56,525 bases of DNA. Origin: Paracoccaceae bacterium (GTDB taxonomy: Bacteria > Pseudomonadota > Alphaproteobacteria > Rhodobacterales > Rhodobacteraceae). Both the position numbers and the translations under genes were made by a program. The stretch covers positions 1 to 56,525 of the forward strand of contig JACONK010000029.1 in the NCBI GenBank assembly GCA_014323795.1, written 5' to 3'. The notes under the pieces were generated by a model that was not told the origin of the DNA, did no database searches, and was given only the letters and a program-made list of their open reading frames with translations. Positions 27,547 to 37,424 of this stretch are shown here, in pieces (positions within the stretch are counted from its first letter, which is position 1; each line of letters opens with the position of its first letter).

Positions 27547-28280
27547 CCGCCGCAATGGCGCAGGGCCTTTCGGTTGTTGGCCTGTCCAAGTCGTTCAAGC
27601 GCAGACAGGTTCTGATAGACGTATCCATGCAACTGAATCGGGGGGAGGTTGTAGCACTGCTGGGTCCGAACGGGGCTGGCAAAACGACGAGCTTTTATTC
27701 TATCGCCGGTCTTATCGCACCTGATGCCGGGTCTGTTATAATCGACGGCCGCGATGTAACCTTTCTGCCGATGTATCGCCGGGCGCGTATGGGGCTGGGG
27801 TATCTGCCTCAGGAAGCCTCGATCTTTCGGGGTTTGACTGTCGAACAGAACATCGCCGCAGTAGCAGAAATTTGGGAAAGCAGCATGACATCCAGACGCG
27901 CCCGAATTGAACACCTGATGAAAGAGTTTTCCGTCACCCATTTGCGCAACACCTCTGCGGTAGCCTTGTCAGGGGGTGAGCGCCGTCGGGTCGAAATCGC
28001 ACGCTGCCTGGCGGGCAATCCCAAATACGTTCTGCTGGACGAGCCCTTCTCAGGGGTGGACCCAATTGCTGTCTGTAACACCCGCACACTTGTGGCAGCA
28101 CTGAAGGACCGGGACATCGGTGTTCTGATCACAGACCATAACGTTCGCGAAACGTTGGGTATTGTGGACCGTGCCTACATCCTCTACAATGGGACTGTTC
28201 TGATGCAAGGCACTCCGGAAGAGGTTGTCGCCAACAATGAAGTCCGGCACGTCTACCTGGGATCAGGGTTCCGGCATTAA
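27543..28280 (+). CDS. lptB: LPS export ABC transporter ATP-binding protein LptB
   Basis: The cytoplasmic ATPase that drives LPS extraction with LptF and LptG. Walker A GPNGAGKTT is at residues 41-49, signature ALSGGERRRVEIARC near 146-160, and Walker B YVLLDEPFSGVDPIAV near 167. The H-loop ITDHNVRETLGI follows. The Q-loop region reads LGYLPQEASIFRGLTVEQNI, the usual LptB variant. 245 residues, overlapping lptA by four bases. lptFG are not in the window. Confidence 0.97.
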   Translation: MTAAMAQGLSVVGLSKSFKRRQVLIDVSMQLNRGEVVALLGPNGAGKTTSFYSIAGLIAPDAGSVIIDGRDVTFLPMYRRARMGLGYLPQEASIFRGLTVEQNIAAVAEIWESSMTSRRARIEHLMKEFSVTHLRNTSAVALSGGERRRVEIARCLAGNPKYVLLDEPFSGVDPIAVCNTRTLVAALKDRDIGVLITDHNVRETLGIVDRAYILYNGTVLMQGTPEEVVANNEVRHVYLGSGFRH

Positions 28281-28426
28281 TCCATAAACCGTTGCAAGAC
28301 GCGTTCCGTGTGACTACTCTCAAACAATTATACCCGGCAGATTTCAAGCCAGTCACCGCTGACACAGACATTGTGTCAGGGCGGCTGAACTACCGGGCAC
28401 CGTTCTCACCCATGGAAGGGGCTCCC

Positions 28427-29002
28427 TTGAGATATCAGATCAGCGGAAAACACATAGATGTTGGCAACGCACTGCAAACCCACGTCAAGAACGCGTTTGC
28501 GGCAGTAGTGGAAAAATACGCCGAACGACCAACCGAAGCCCACGTCATCTTTTCCAGGGATGCCCACGAGTTCGCTTGCGAATCATCCGTACACTTATCC
28601 TCAGGCATGACGGTGAACGCCAAAGCCCGTTCCGCTGACATTTATGTCTCTTTTTCCGCCTGCGCAGAAAAGATGGAAAAACAGCTGCGTCGCTATAAAC
28701 GCCGGTTGAAAGATCACCACAACCAACGCACTACACCGGTTGAAGTTTCCGGCATTTCATATTATACGCCGGTACACGATGAGCAGGTTAACGAAGCGTC
28801 AGAAACAGAATCGCTCCAGCCGATCATCGTCGCGGAAACACAGACCAGGATTAAATCGCTTTCCGTCAGGGAGGCTGTAACGCAGATGGAACTGGCGGGC
28901 GAAAATGTTTTGGTTTTCCGCAATGAAGGTGCCTTGTGCGTGAATGTGGTTTACAAAAGGTCCGATGGAAACATCGGGTGGATTGCCCCCGAATTGGGGT
29001 AA
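28427..29002 (+). CDS. hpf: ribosome hibernation promoting factor, long form
   Basis: A 191-residue long-type HPF. The N-terminal domain (about 1-100) binds the 30S subunit; SGKHIDVGNALQTHVKNAF and YVSFSACAEKMEKQLRRYKR are its marks. The C-terminal domain (about 130-191) dimerises ribosomes into 100S particles and ends EGALCVNVVYKRSDGNIGWI. I place the start at TTG 28427 (MRYQISGK), since GGAAGGGG lies just upstream and family members begin MRYQISGK. An in-frame ATG at 28412 lacks a ribosome site. It lies between lptB and ptsN, as in other alphaproteobacteria, but without rpoN. Confidence 0.88.
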   Translation: MRYQISGKHIDVGNALQTHVKNAFAAVVEKYAERPTEAHVIFSRDAHEFACESSVHLSSGMTVNAKARSADIYVSFSACAEKMEKQLRRYKRRLKDHHNQRTTPVEVSGISYYTPVHDEQVNEASETESLQPIIVAETQTRIKSLSVREAVTQMELAGENVLVFRNEGALCVNVVYKRSDGNIGWIAPELG

Positions 29003-29021
29003 AATTTAGGCAGGCAGAGAC

Positions 29022-29495
29022 GTGAAACACTTGGAGATGTCTGAAATACTGGAAGCCGGGGCCGTTCGGTTTGCAATCTCCGTTTCCAGCAAGAAGCGGT
29101 TGCTTCAGGACATTTCTGATCACGCTTCTGACGTTTATGGGCTGAGTGCGGCTCAGGTTTTTTCTGCCCTTCAGGATCGGGAAAATCTGGGCACCACCGG
29201 GGTTGGCCGCGGTGTGGCCATCCCGCATGCACGGTTTGCGGATGTGGACCGCATTGTGGGCATGTTTACCCGCCTCGAAAAGCCGGTGAACTTTGAAAGC
29301 CTGGACAGGCAACCCGTGGACCTGGTCTTTACCTTGCTGGCCCCGACGAATGATAGCCCTGAGCATTTGCAGGCCTTGGCGCTGGTGTCTCGAACCCTTC
29401 GCTCAGGAGAGATTTGCAGCAAGCTGCGCGCAAATTCTCGGGCCGATACGATCTTTTCGATACTGACCGAATCTGCAAAAAGCCAAGCTGCTTAA
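29022..29495 (+). CDS. ptsN: PTS IIA-like nitrogen-regulatory protein PtsN
   Basis: EIIA-Ntr, the terminal phosphoacceptor of the nitrogen PTS, which regulates potassium and nitrogen physiology by protein contact. The phosphorylated histidine is His69 in VAIPHARF. Other marks are SSKKRLLQDIS, GTTGVGRG and PVDLVFTLLAP. 157 residues from GTG at 29022; an internal ATG at 29037 has the ribosome-site-like GGAG immediately adjacent and is less likely. It ends the lpt-hpf-ptsN string. Confidence 0.92.
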   Translation: MKHLEMSEILEAGAVRFAISVSSKKRLLQDISDHASDVYGLSAAQVFSALQDRENLGTTGVGRGVAIPHARFADVDRIVGMFTRLEKPVNFESLDRQPVDLVFTLLAPTNDSPEHLQALALVSRTLRSGEICSKLRANSRADTIFSILTESAKSQAA

Positions 29496-29509
29496 GCCCG
29501 GCATCCAGG

Positions 29510-30115
29510 AAACGCGGGCGTAAACCTCTGTGGCAAGGTGTTTTGAGACCGGCTAAATACTGTCCGATCATGTTGCGGCCATCTGACTCTGACGATACTG
29601 TGTGGCAGGCCCAGGGTGGCTTCCCGCCGGGCCAATTTCCGGCGTTGCGTATCACCACGACAGATTGGGCATACTCCTATGGAGATCTGCGTCGTCATAA
29701 CACACCGGAATTGATAGTTTATGCGTTTGATATCCTTCAGTTCTTCCTCATAGGCAGAAAAACGGATGAGCCCGTTAAAATCCTTCACCGAATTCAGATA
29801 CACAACCGATGCAGAAGGCCACACGCATGCTCTTCTGGATGGCTGACCAAGGGAAAACCTTTTCCATTCGCAGAAGTACGTTTTTTAAAAACGACATTCT
29901 CAACGTCAGCAGGCGAAGCCTTAAGCCCTTCAAGGTCCGCCGCATACCTGTAGGTGATCAATATACAGTGTGCCGCAGAATCGTGCCAAACTTGACGAAT
30001 GCCATATTTCCGTTGTCATTTCCGTCGTCGGCGTTTGCGACAGTACTTCACCTCCGTATCATTGGAATCGAGGTAATTTCTGAATTTATCTGATACAATT
30101 CTGGCTATATCTGCA
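29510..30115 (-). pseudogene. unidentified decayed gene downstream of galU
   Basis: The 620-base gap holds minus-strand protein-like pieces in alternating frames: TADIARIVSDKFRNYLDSND, YAADLEGLKASPADVENVVF followed by KKRTSANGKGFPLVSHPEEH, and VVYLNSVKDFNGLIRFSAYE followed by EELKDIKRINYQFRC. Their order and composition look like one gene broken by three or more indels. I do not recognise the family. The position next to galU hints at a surface-polysaccharide function, but that is only a guess. Confidence 0.4.
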
Positions 30116-30118
30116 GTT

Positions 30119-31027
30119 TCACACATGATCCGATACGCAAAGCGCACGGCGTATTTCCGGCCGAGATACGAGAAATTCCAGGAACTCATCGTACAGATCA
30201 TCCCGGGCCAGCCCTGAGGCGACAGTCGCCTGCAGCAGACCCGCTTTGGAACCACAGTCATAGTGCTGACCGTCGAAACGAAAGCCATAGACATTTTCGC
30301 CTGCCGCAACCTCAGCGGCGATTGCATCCGTCAGTTGAATTTCCCCGCCTGCGCCCTTTTTCTGCATGGACAGGTAATCCATGATTGACGGCGTCAGGAG
30401 ATAACGGCCTATGACGGCCATGTTAGACGGCGCATTGGCAGGATCCGGTTTTTCGACTATACCCTTCGCAGACAGGAGGGAACCGTGATCGTCCTTTATA
30501 TCCAGAATACCATAAGAAGAGGTTTTGTGTTGCGGTACTTCCAAGGTCGCAACGACATTGCCGCCTGTTTTATCGTAGGCGTCAATCATCTGTTTCAGGC
30601 AACCTTGTTGCTTGCCGATAATCACGTCGTCTGTAAGAATGACAGCGAAAACTTCATCGCCGACCAGCCGCCGGGCACACCAGACCGCATGGCCGAGGCC
30701 CTTTGGCACGTTCTGACGAAGGTAGGCGATCTCACCGGACTCCATGGTGACGTTCCTCACTTCTTCCAGAAACGAGGGTTTGTCGTTTGCGATTAAGGCA
30801 GCCTCAAGCCCCGGTGAGGTATCGAAATAGTCTTCAAGTGCGTTTTTGCCCCGCGATGTCACAAAGATGAACTCCTCGATCCCTGCTTCCCGTGCTTCAT
30901 CTACAGCGTATTGAATCAGCGGGCGGTCAATCAGGTTGAGAATTTCCTTGGGAATGCTCTTTGTTGCCGGCAGGAAACGTGTTCCCAGACCTGCAACCGG
31001 AAAAATTGCCTTCTTGATCTTCTTCAT
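30119..31027 (-). CDS. galU: UTP--glucose-1-phosphate uridylyltransferase
   Basis: This cytoplasmic enzyme makes UDP-glucose for LPS, capsule and storage sugars. The 302-residue chain begins with the nucleotide-binding PVAGLGTRFLPATKSIPKE. LIQYAVDEAREAGIEEFIFV, FAVILTDDVI (metal Asp pair) and GIVEKPDPANAPSNMAVIGR follow in normal order. The start is clear and the length is standard. Decayed sequences lie on both sides, so it is now a single-gene unit. Confidence 0.96.
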   Translation of the reverse strand: MKKIKKAIFPVAGLGTRFLPATKSIPKEILNLIDRPLIQYAVDEAREAGIEEFIFVTSRGKNALEDYFDTSPGLEAALIANDKPSFLEEVRNVTMESGEIAYLRQNVPKGLGHAVWCARRLVGDEVFAVILTDDVIIGKQQGCLKQMIDAYDKTGGNVVATLEVPQHKTSSYGILDIKDDHGSLLSAKGIVEKPDPANAPSNMAVIGRYLLTPSIMDYLSMQKKGAGGEIQLTDAIAAEVAAGENVYGFRFDGQHYDCGSKAGLLQATVASGLARDDLYDEFLEFLVSRPEIRRALCVSDHV

Positions 31028-31059
31028 CGTGTGAATCCATTCTTCCTTTACAATCAGAC

Positions 31060-31345
31060 CCGGTAAGCATTCAATTTTTCTGCATCATTTTTGTGCAAAA
31101 TGCTGTGTGATACGCCAATGCGCCCGTTAGACTCAAATTTATTGCGGCGATACACGGGCTTTTCATATCGAATCTGAACAGCAGGGTTCCTTCCCAAATC
31201 CTTCAGAGATACGCCCCACTGTATAAGGGCGGGGATTCATGTCAACGTAGACTTTTACCAATAGGGCGATCAGGCTGAGGCCATCATCCCCAAAGTTCAG
31301 AAAGACCTTGTGGACGCCCATAGACGAAACGACTTCCGGTTATTA
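31060..31345 (-). other. possible decayed gene upstream of galU
   Basis: Two minus-strand frames read GVHKVFLNFGDDGLSLIALL, KVYVDMNPRPYTVGRISEG and then PAVQIRYEKPVYRRNKFESN followed by GRIGVSHSILHKNDAEKL. They look like one protein split by a frameshift near 31190. I do not know the family. There is no start codon with a ribosome site. It may once have been cotranscribed with galU. Confidence 0.3.
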
Positions 31346-31347
31346 TC

Positions 31348-34026
31348 GTGGCAGAAATTGCCATCCCTGACTATTTTTGCACTAATGTCCGGATTCCCGA
31401 TACTGCCATGCGTATTGACCCTCTTTTGACGGCTAACCCCATCACCGGAGCCGTGCGCTATGTGACAGATGAGTTGCTCCGTGAAACCTATCTCGCCCCG
31501 AACCCCGGCAGTCTGGACCTGACCGCAGCCCTCAAAGGCCGGGATGCGCCCTGGAGCACGAGTTTTGAGGTCGCACCCGCGGAGACGACACGCGCCGTGG
31601 AGGCAGCACTCACAGCTTTGGCACGGTCAACGCAAAAGCTCAGCCATGCCGAAATCGATCTTTCAACCATGTCTGAGTGCCGCGCAAAGGCACACCTCGC
31701 CGCACTAAAAGGGCTTTGGCAGGATCTGGGCCAATTGCCTGAGCCACTGTCAACATGGGCTCATGTCATTGGCTCAGAGGCTAAAGATGTTCTTGAGCCG
31801 CTGCCAGTCCTTGATCCATCGCCGTGCCCGCATACTGATACGGCAGAGGCCGCGCTTTTAGAAACTTTGATCCGCCATCATGGCGTTGCACCAGGCACTG
31901 CTTTGGCCCAATGGCAGGAGCGTCAGCCGCAAAAGGGCGGAGAGGCAGGTGGTTGCTACGGCTCAATCCAGGAGCATCTTGGCACTGCCACGGGCCAAAT
32001 CGAGAAGGATCATACCCTGTCCTGCTTTGGCCTGCGCGATCTTGGGGAAGAAGCACAATTTGCGGCGGCATTTGCACAACGCCTGATTGATGACGGCCGC
32101 GTCTCCGCTTCCAATGAGATCGGATTTCTCATACCAGACGATTCTGCGTACATGGCGGTGTTGCAGGAAAGTTGTGACAAACTCGGGGTTCCGCTTTCAG
32201 GTGCGCCGAAGAACGCGGCGACCAGAGATATTACAGGAGAACTTTTCTCACTTATCCTCGTGCTCTTGTCCGCACCCGCGCCGCGCATGGCACTGGCGTC
32301 CTTCTATGTCTCTCCTTTGATGCCTTGGCCGCGTGAGACCGGGCGACAGATGGCACGTGAAATCATGGAGTATGGGTGGTCCAAAACCGCTTCCGGGATA
32401 ACCGGGGCCGCACGAGATATGCTGGACGTCCTGCAGCCATTAAACACACCTGCGCAGCTGTTCGCACGTCTGGGTGTGATTGATAAAGCTCTGCCAGATA
32501 CTGATTTGCAACCGCACATCGCACGTTTGCGTGCGGTGACTCAAGAAACGCTCGACTGGGCGCGGCTTCATAAACTGGCGACACCACTACAGACAGGCAC
32601 TTCCGGGCATGATCGGTTTGTGGAAGGGGTAGCACTTTTCACCGAAAGCACGCTCCCATGGCGGCGCGTCCGCCAACTTATTGTTCTGGGGATGACTGGA
32701 AACAGATGGCCACGCAGCCCAGGCTCAGACCCTTTCTTCACCGAAGCAGAGGTAGACCTGATCCGCAAGCAAACCGGTTTGCAACTGAAAGGTCGTCGAA
32801 AAAAACTTGCACAGGGGCTGGATATCTTCCGTCGCCAACTTTGCGCAGGCACCGAGGGTTTGATGCTGCTCGCTCCTGCCAGGAACCTGCTTGGTGAAGT
32901 TCTGTCACCCTCCACTGGCCTGGCCCTGATCAGCCATATGCTCGGCGTGGGGAAACCAACAGATCTGGTGCATGATGTGCGTTCCCTGCTGCCTGAACAA
33001 TGGCCCGTTACCGCACAAGTACCTATAACTCTTCCGCAAAGGTGTGCCTTCGTGCTCCCCAAAGACGGGATACTCCACCTCAACCGGGGTCTCGGTAAAG
33101 CTGACAAACCCGATCTTGATCTCATGCACGTCCGCCAGGACGAAGAAGGGCGGATGTTGCCGCAATCGCCCTCACGTCTCGAAAACCTGGTTGTCAGCCC
33201 TCTGGCCTGGTTGCTGGAGGAACTTGGGGCAAGGGACCGTACCTGGTTACCGGAAAGTCTCGATGTGATGACCCTCGGAACGATCATCCATCAGGTACTC
33301 GAGGATGCCTTTCCCGAGAACGCACCTGTTGCTACGCCGGAAGATTTGGAAATTGTTATTCCGAACATTCTGGATACTGCAATCAGGAAGCACTCAAGAT
33401 GGCTCAGCGACGGTTCATGGGCTACAGAGCGCGGGTCGCTCCTGGGGGAAGCACTTGAGGTTGCAAAGATTTGGGCAAGGTTCCTGATTGAGACGGGCGC
33501 GACCATCCTGCATAACGAAATCAATCTGTCGGGTGTTCACGGGGATATGCTTTTGCGTGGTAAAGCGGACTGTCTGCTCCGACTGCCGGATGGCCGAATC
33601 CTCGTTGTAGATCACAAGAGATCGGGATCAAACAATCGACGTGATCGGATGTCTAAAGGCTGGGATCTTCAGGTTGCCCTCTACCGTGCGATGCTGGAAC
33701 ATCCCGAGGAAGAGACCATGCTGACACGGCTGGTCGAAAATGGTGCCCGGATTGTAACCGCCTATCATACCACACGCGACTCGACCGTCTTGTCCGATGC
33801 CCTTGGAGCAGGCCTTGCCCGTGTCGAAGCTGCAACTCGGGATGTCTCGGAGAATGCCATGTCGCACTTGGTCAAAGTCGTCGCGGAAGTCAGGGCCGGG
33901 AGAGTGCGATTGAATCGGGAGGGTGATGCCAAGCGGCTCGAGAAAGAACGTGGCATCAAAGCCTATGCACTCGAAGGCAACCCGCTTGTTGCAGCCTTCA
34001 CTCTGCCTCAGGAGGATACGGCATAA
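31348..34026 (+). CDS. AddB-like PD-(D/E)XK nuclease
   Basis: An 892-residue protein resembling AddB subunits of helicase-nucleases. The first 600 residues have the inactivated helicase-like layout (VLDPSPCPHTDTAEAALL, IGFLIPDDSAYMAVLQ, VRQLIVLGMTGNRWPRS). The last 250 form a RecB-type nuclease with GKADCLLRLPDGRILVVDHK (Asp...Asp-X-Lys) and the motif LQVALYRAML. It appears shorter at the N terminus than AddB as I remember it and starts at GTG, so it may be a distinct accessory branch rather than the housekeeping addB. Its stop overlaps the presumed ATA start of the helicase gene. Likely a DNA-end processing or defence nuclease. Confidence 0.8.
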   Translation: MAEIAIPDYFCTNVRIPDTAMRIDPLLTANPITGAVRYVTDELLRETYLAPNPGSLDLTAALKGRDAPWSTSFEVAPAETTRAVEAALTALARSTQKLSHAEIDLSTMSECRAKAHLAALKGLWQDLGQLPEPLSTWAHVIGSEAKDVLEPLPVLDPSPCPHTDTAEAALLETLIRHHGVAPGTALAQWQERQPQKGGEAGGCYGSIQEHLGTATGQIEKDHTLSCFGLRDLGEEAQFAAAFAQRLIDDGRVSASNEIGFLIPDDSAYMAVLQESCDKLGVPLSGAPKNAATRDITGELFSLILVLLSAPAPRMALASFYVSPLMPWPRETGRQMAREIMEYGWSKTASGITGAARDMLDVLQPLNTPAQLFARLGVIDKALPDTDLQPHIARLRAVTQETLDWARLHKLATPLQTGTSGHDRFVEGVALFTESTLPWRRVRQLIVLGMTGNRWPRSPGSDPFFTEAEVDLIRKQTGLQLKGRRKKLAQGLDIFRRQLCAGTEGLMLLAPARNLLGEVLSPSTGLALISHMLGVGKPTDLVHDVRSLLPEQWPVTAQVPITLPQRCAFVLPKDGILHLNRGLGKADKPDLDLMHVRQDEEGRMLPQSPSRLENLVVSPLAWLLEELGARDRTWLPESLDVMTLGTIIHQVLEDAFPENAPVATPEDLEIVIPNILDTAIRKHSRWLSDGSWATERGSLLGEALEVAKIWARFLIETGATILHNEINLSGVHGDMLLRGKADCLLRLPDGRILVVDHKRSGSNNRRDRMSKGWDLQVALYRAMLEHPEEETMLTRLVENGARIVTAYHTTRDSTVLSDALGAGLARVEAATRDVSENAMSHLVKVVAEVRAGRVRLNREGDAKRLEKERGIKAYALEGNPLVAAFTLPQEDTA

Positions 34027-37000
34027 CGTATTTTGCACTTGTTCCGGCCGGGGCAGGATCTGGCAAAACTCACCACATCAAGGAAACACTGGCCGATTGG
34101 GTGGCAGGTGGTGAGGTTGCCGCCAGCCGGATTCTGGCCGTGACATTTACGGAAGCTGCAGCCTCAGAGATGCGGAATCGTATCCGCGGCGCATTGATGG
34201 AACGGGGACGCATCGAGGATGCACTTGAGATTGACCGGGCTTATATCGGGACTATACACGCCTTAGGGCAGCGGCTTCTGACGGAACATGCATTCGCCAG
34301 CGGACGTTCCCCCGAAAGCCGCCTTCTGACAGAGCCCGAACGCGATCTTCTTGTCCGCCTTGAGATGGGACGCTGCGGGGCATTGAAGCCTTTGATGGCC
34401 CACCTGAGCCGATTTGGCTATGCTTGGGATCCGCAGACGGGCATGAGTGCAGAAGAAAAGTTTCGCGCCAAACTCCTGCAGACCGTTGATCTTATCCGAA
34501 GTCTGGGCGAACGCAGCACATCCACTGACATCCCGAACTCCGCCCTGGCGGAATTAACCAATGGCTATGGCGTATGCGACGCCGATGGCACCGCGTTGAC
34601 AGATGCATTGAAACGGGCGGTGCAGGCTCTTCTGGAAACTTTTTCGCATAACCTGGCAAATCAGTTCCAGGGCAATGCGTCCGCTATGAAGGATTTTTCC
34701 GGCAACCACAAGGATCTTCGGCGCGCCCTTGAGCCCGGCGTTTTGGATGGCGATTGGAAACTTTGGCAAAAACTCCGAAGTCTTCGTAAATCAAAGCGCG
34801 GATCGCCGACACCAGAGGGCTACGACACCCTGGCCAACGCAGTCACGGAAGCCGCGGACGCCTTGCCGCGCCATCCGGGACCGCTTGAGGATGCCCGTAA
34901 TCATCTTGTCGCGCTTGTGGCCGGTGCACAAAATATACTCAACGCCTATCAGGACGCAAAACGGGAGGCGGGCCTTATCGATTATGCGGACATGGTAGTG
35001 GAAACCGGGGCCTTGCTGCGAAAAGAATCCGCGATCCTGCAATCAGTTCTTCGGGAAATTGACTGCGTAGTGATTGACGAATTCCAGGATACAAACCCGG
35101 TTCAGTTTGATCTCCTTTGGCGTCTGGCGTCCAATGTGAAATACGCGCTCATCGTCGGAGATACAAAACAATCGATCATGGGTTTTCAGGGCGCGGATGC
35201 ACGGCTGCCGGCAGCACTGCAAAAAGCCAATCCGGATGTCATCACACCGCTTGATCGCAATTGGAGATCTGATCCGCGGATCATGGAACTCATAAATACG
35301 CTTGGGCCAACACTTTTTGGAGAGGGTTACGATGCCCTTTCGCCAGTGAGGGCAGAAACCGGCGAGACTGCATTAGAAGTTCTCAATTTACCGCGCAGCA
35401 CCTTTGTGGATGGGCCACCCTGCATCGCCAATCGCGTTGCCGATCTTCTGGCCAATGCAACACACGTGTTCGATAAAGCGCACAATGAACCGCGACCTGT
35501 TCGGCCGGAGGACATCGCGGTGCTCTGTTACACGCATGGTCATGCCGGCAGCGTCGCTGCAGTGCTTGAATCCCACGGTATTCCCGTGCGCATCCGGCAG
35601 CATGGCTGGTGTGGCGCACCAGCCATGCGCGCAGCCCGTGCGGCACTGGCTTATGCGGCTGACCCGGGTGACAGATATGCGGCACTCACCTGGCTCACCC
35701 TGGGACCGCCCCGAATGGCCATGGAGGATGCTCTGCGCAACGCCGTGAATGGCGTATTGCATACACATCATACATTGGAGACTCTTCAAGGATTAGGCGA
35801 AAATATCGAATCACTGCAGGTTGCCGACGCGGTTGTGCTGGTGCTACGGGCGACCGGGGTGCGGGACTGGGCCGCAGGTCTGCCTGATGCACCTCAGGCT
35901 TTGGCGGACTTGGCCCGTCTCGATGGTGAAGCGCGGGAATTTGACCGGATGCTGCCTGGGTTGCGCGCCGCCGCGGGTGTTTACGGCGGCAACATGCAGG
36001 TTTTCCTCGGCTGGATTTCGGGGCAGACGGGAACAGACCGGGATCGCCACCCGAACCCCGATGCCTGGTCAGGCAGAGGTGTGGAAATCTGCACCTGGCA
36101 CGCTGCGAAGGGGCGGGAATGGCCCATCACCGTGGTAGCCGGTCTTGATCAGAAAATTGCCGAACGTCCCGGTACTTTGCGCGCCGAGTTCAAGAGTTTT
36201 GATGACCTCTCACGTGTGCTCGACAACGCCAGCCTTGGCTTTCTGCCAGATTTCGCAGCACCCGAAAGCCAGCAGGTCTTTGCAGATGCGCGCCATCCGG
36301 CAGACATGAAAGACGCCGCACGCAAGCTCTACGTGGCACTGACGCGCGCACGGGACCGGCTGATCCTGGTCTTGCCAAAGGAACGGAAAACCACCCGAAG
36401 ACACCCCGAACAGATGATAGATATTCTGCGGGATTGTGGCGGTCTCACCGTAAGCGCAACAGGAATTTCCCTTTGTGGCCGCCACTTTCCGGCAAAAAAT
36501 TCCGAAGGAATTATCAACACCCCCGACACGCCGCCAGTCGCGGAGCCCTCGCCACAGCCGACCTTCGGTAAACGACGCACATCGGGCCCGGCGGACAGGA
36601 CAGCGTGGCGACGGCACCCCTCAACTCTGGAAAGCACAAGTGATGCAGCCGTCGGCGAACTGATAACGTTCCATCTTGGCACACCAGTGACAGACATCAA
36701 AGTAGCCGATCCGGCTTTGCGCGGAATAGCCTAGCATCTGTCATTCCGTGTATTTGCCCAGCACCCGGACAAAGCCCATCATCTACAGGCCGTGACAGGA
36801 CTGTCGGAGCAAACGCTTGAGGAGATCGCGATTCAGGCGCGAACACTCACTGCCTGGATTACCAATCAGGGCTATGATCTTTTGCATTTCGAACTGCCTG
36901 TCCAGGACGTAGCCGCGGATGGTTCCGAAACCAATGCGATCATCGATTTGCTCGCCGAAGGTCCGAGCGGCCTGTTGATCGTTGACCATAAATCCGGGGC

Positions 37001-37169
37001 ATGCCCCGACCCGGAGGCGCGGTTCGCAATCTACCAGCCTCAGCTTGCGGCCTATGCAGATCTGATCCGAAAGGCATGGCCGCTTAAGCACCTCAACGGA
37101 ATTGCCATCAACTGGATGAGCGAAGGAACCGTTTCGTTATCCCGGATGCCGGAGGGAGGTGTGACCTGA
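34023..37169 (+). pseudogene. AddA-like UvrD helicase-nuclease with ATA start and in-frame TAG
   Basis: A 1,049-codon frame. Its only sensible start is ATA at 34023, eight bases after AGGAGG and overlapping the upstream stop as ATAA; a normal ATG would give the usual ATGA coupling. The first residues hold Walker A (PAGAGSGKT), absent if translation began at the first GTG (34101). Later motifs: VIDEFQDTNPVQF, GDTKQSIMGFQGAD, ICTWHAAKGREWP and KLYVALTRARDRLIL. At codon 904 (36732-36734) a TAG interrupts the frame, which then continues unchanged as HLSFRVFAQHPDKAHHLQAV into a RecB-type nuclease end (IDLLAEGPSGLLIVDHKSG). Both anomalies are explained by single G-to-A changes (ATG to ATA, TGG to TAG). 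Probably inactive or truncated. Confidence 0.75.
36735..37169 (+). pseudogene. C-terminal nuclease part cut off by the amber codon
   Basis: 145 codons in the same frame as the helicase gene, downstream of its TAG. The PD-(D/E)XK core is complete: Asp in AIIDLL, DHK in LIVDHKSG and QPQLAAYADLI. An internal GTG at 36792 could start a separate nuclease peptide but has no ribosome site. The strong conservation after the stop means the nonsense change is recent, suppressed, or an error. Confidence 0.7.
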
Positions 37170-37424
37170 AAACAACCAGCCCGAACGGCGCAGATCAACG
37201 GAATGCGCAACGGGATGCTTCGGAATAAAGGTCGCAGGCCAGTCACCCTTGACTTCCTGACTAACCGCTACCTGACTGTCTGACACAGGGATCTGTTCGC
37301 GCCGCCACAAACGATCCGCTGCTGTGGTGTGGTGACTACCGGGTTCCGTCCGCGGTCCGGTTGTGGCGCATTGTTCAGACCTTGGCTGGCACGAGGTCAT
37401 GTTCGACATCAAAGCATTGCCCCC

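Noticed and set aside
31348-34026. Calling the pair the housekeeping addB and addA
   Set aside because: The AddB-like protein is short at its N terminus and the usual neighbours that I remember for addBA (such as tsaE or trxA) are absent, so I left the gene symbols empty.
36732-36734. TAG recoded as a sense codon (for example pyrrolysine or a reassigned amber)
   Set aside because: pntB and the small lipoprotein gene end at TAG, so the codon works as a stop here, and I see no dedicated suppressor tRNA. A mutation is the simpler reading.
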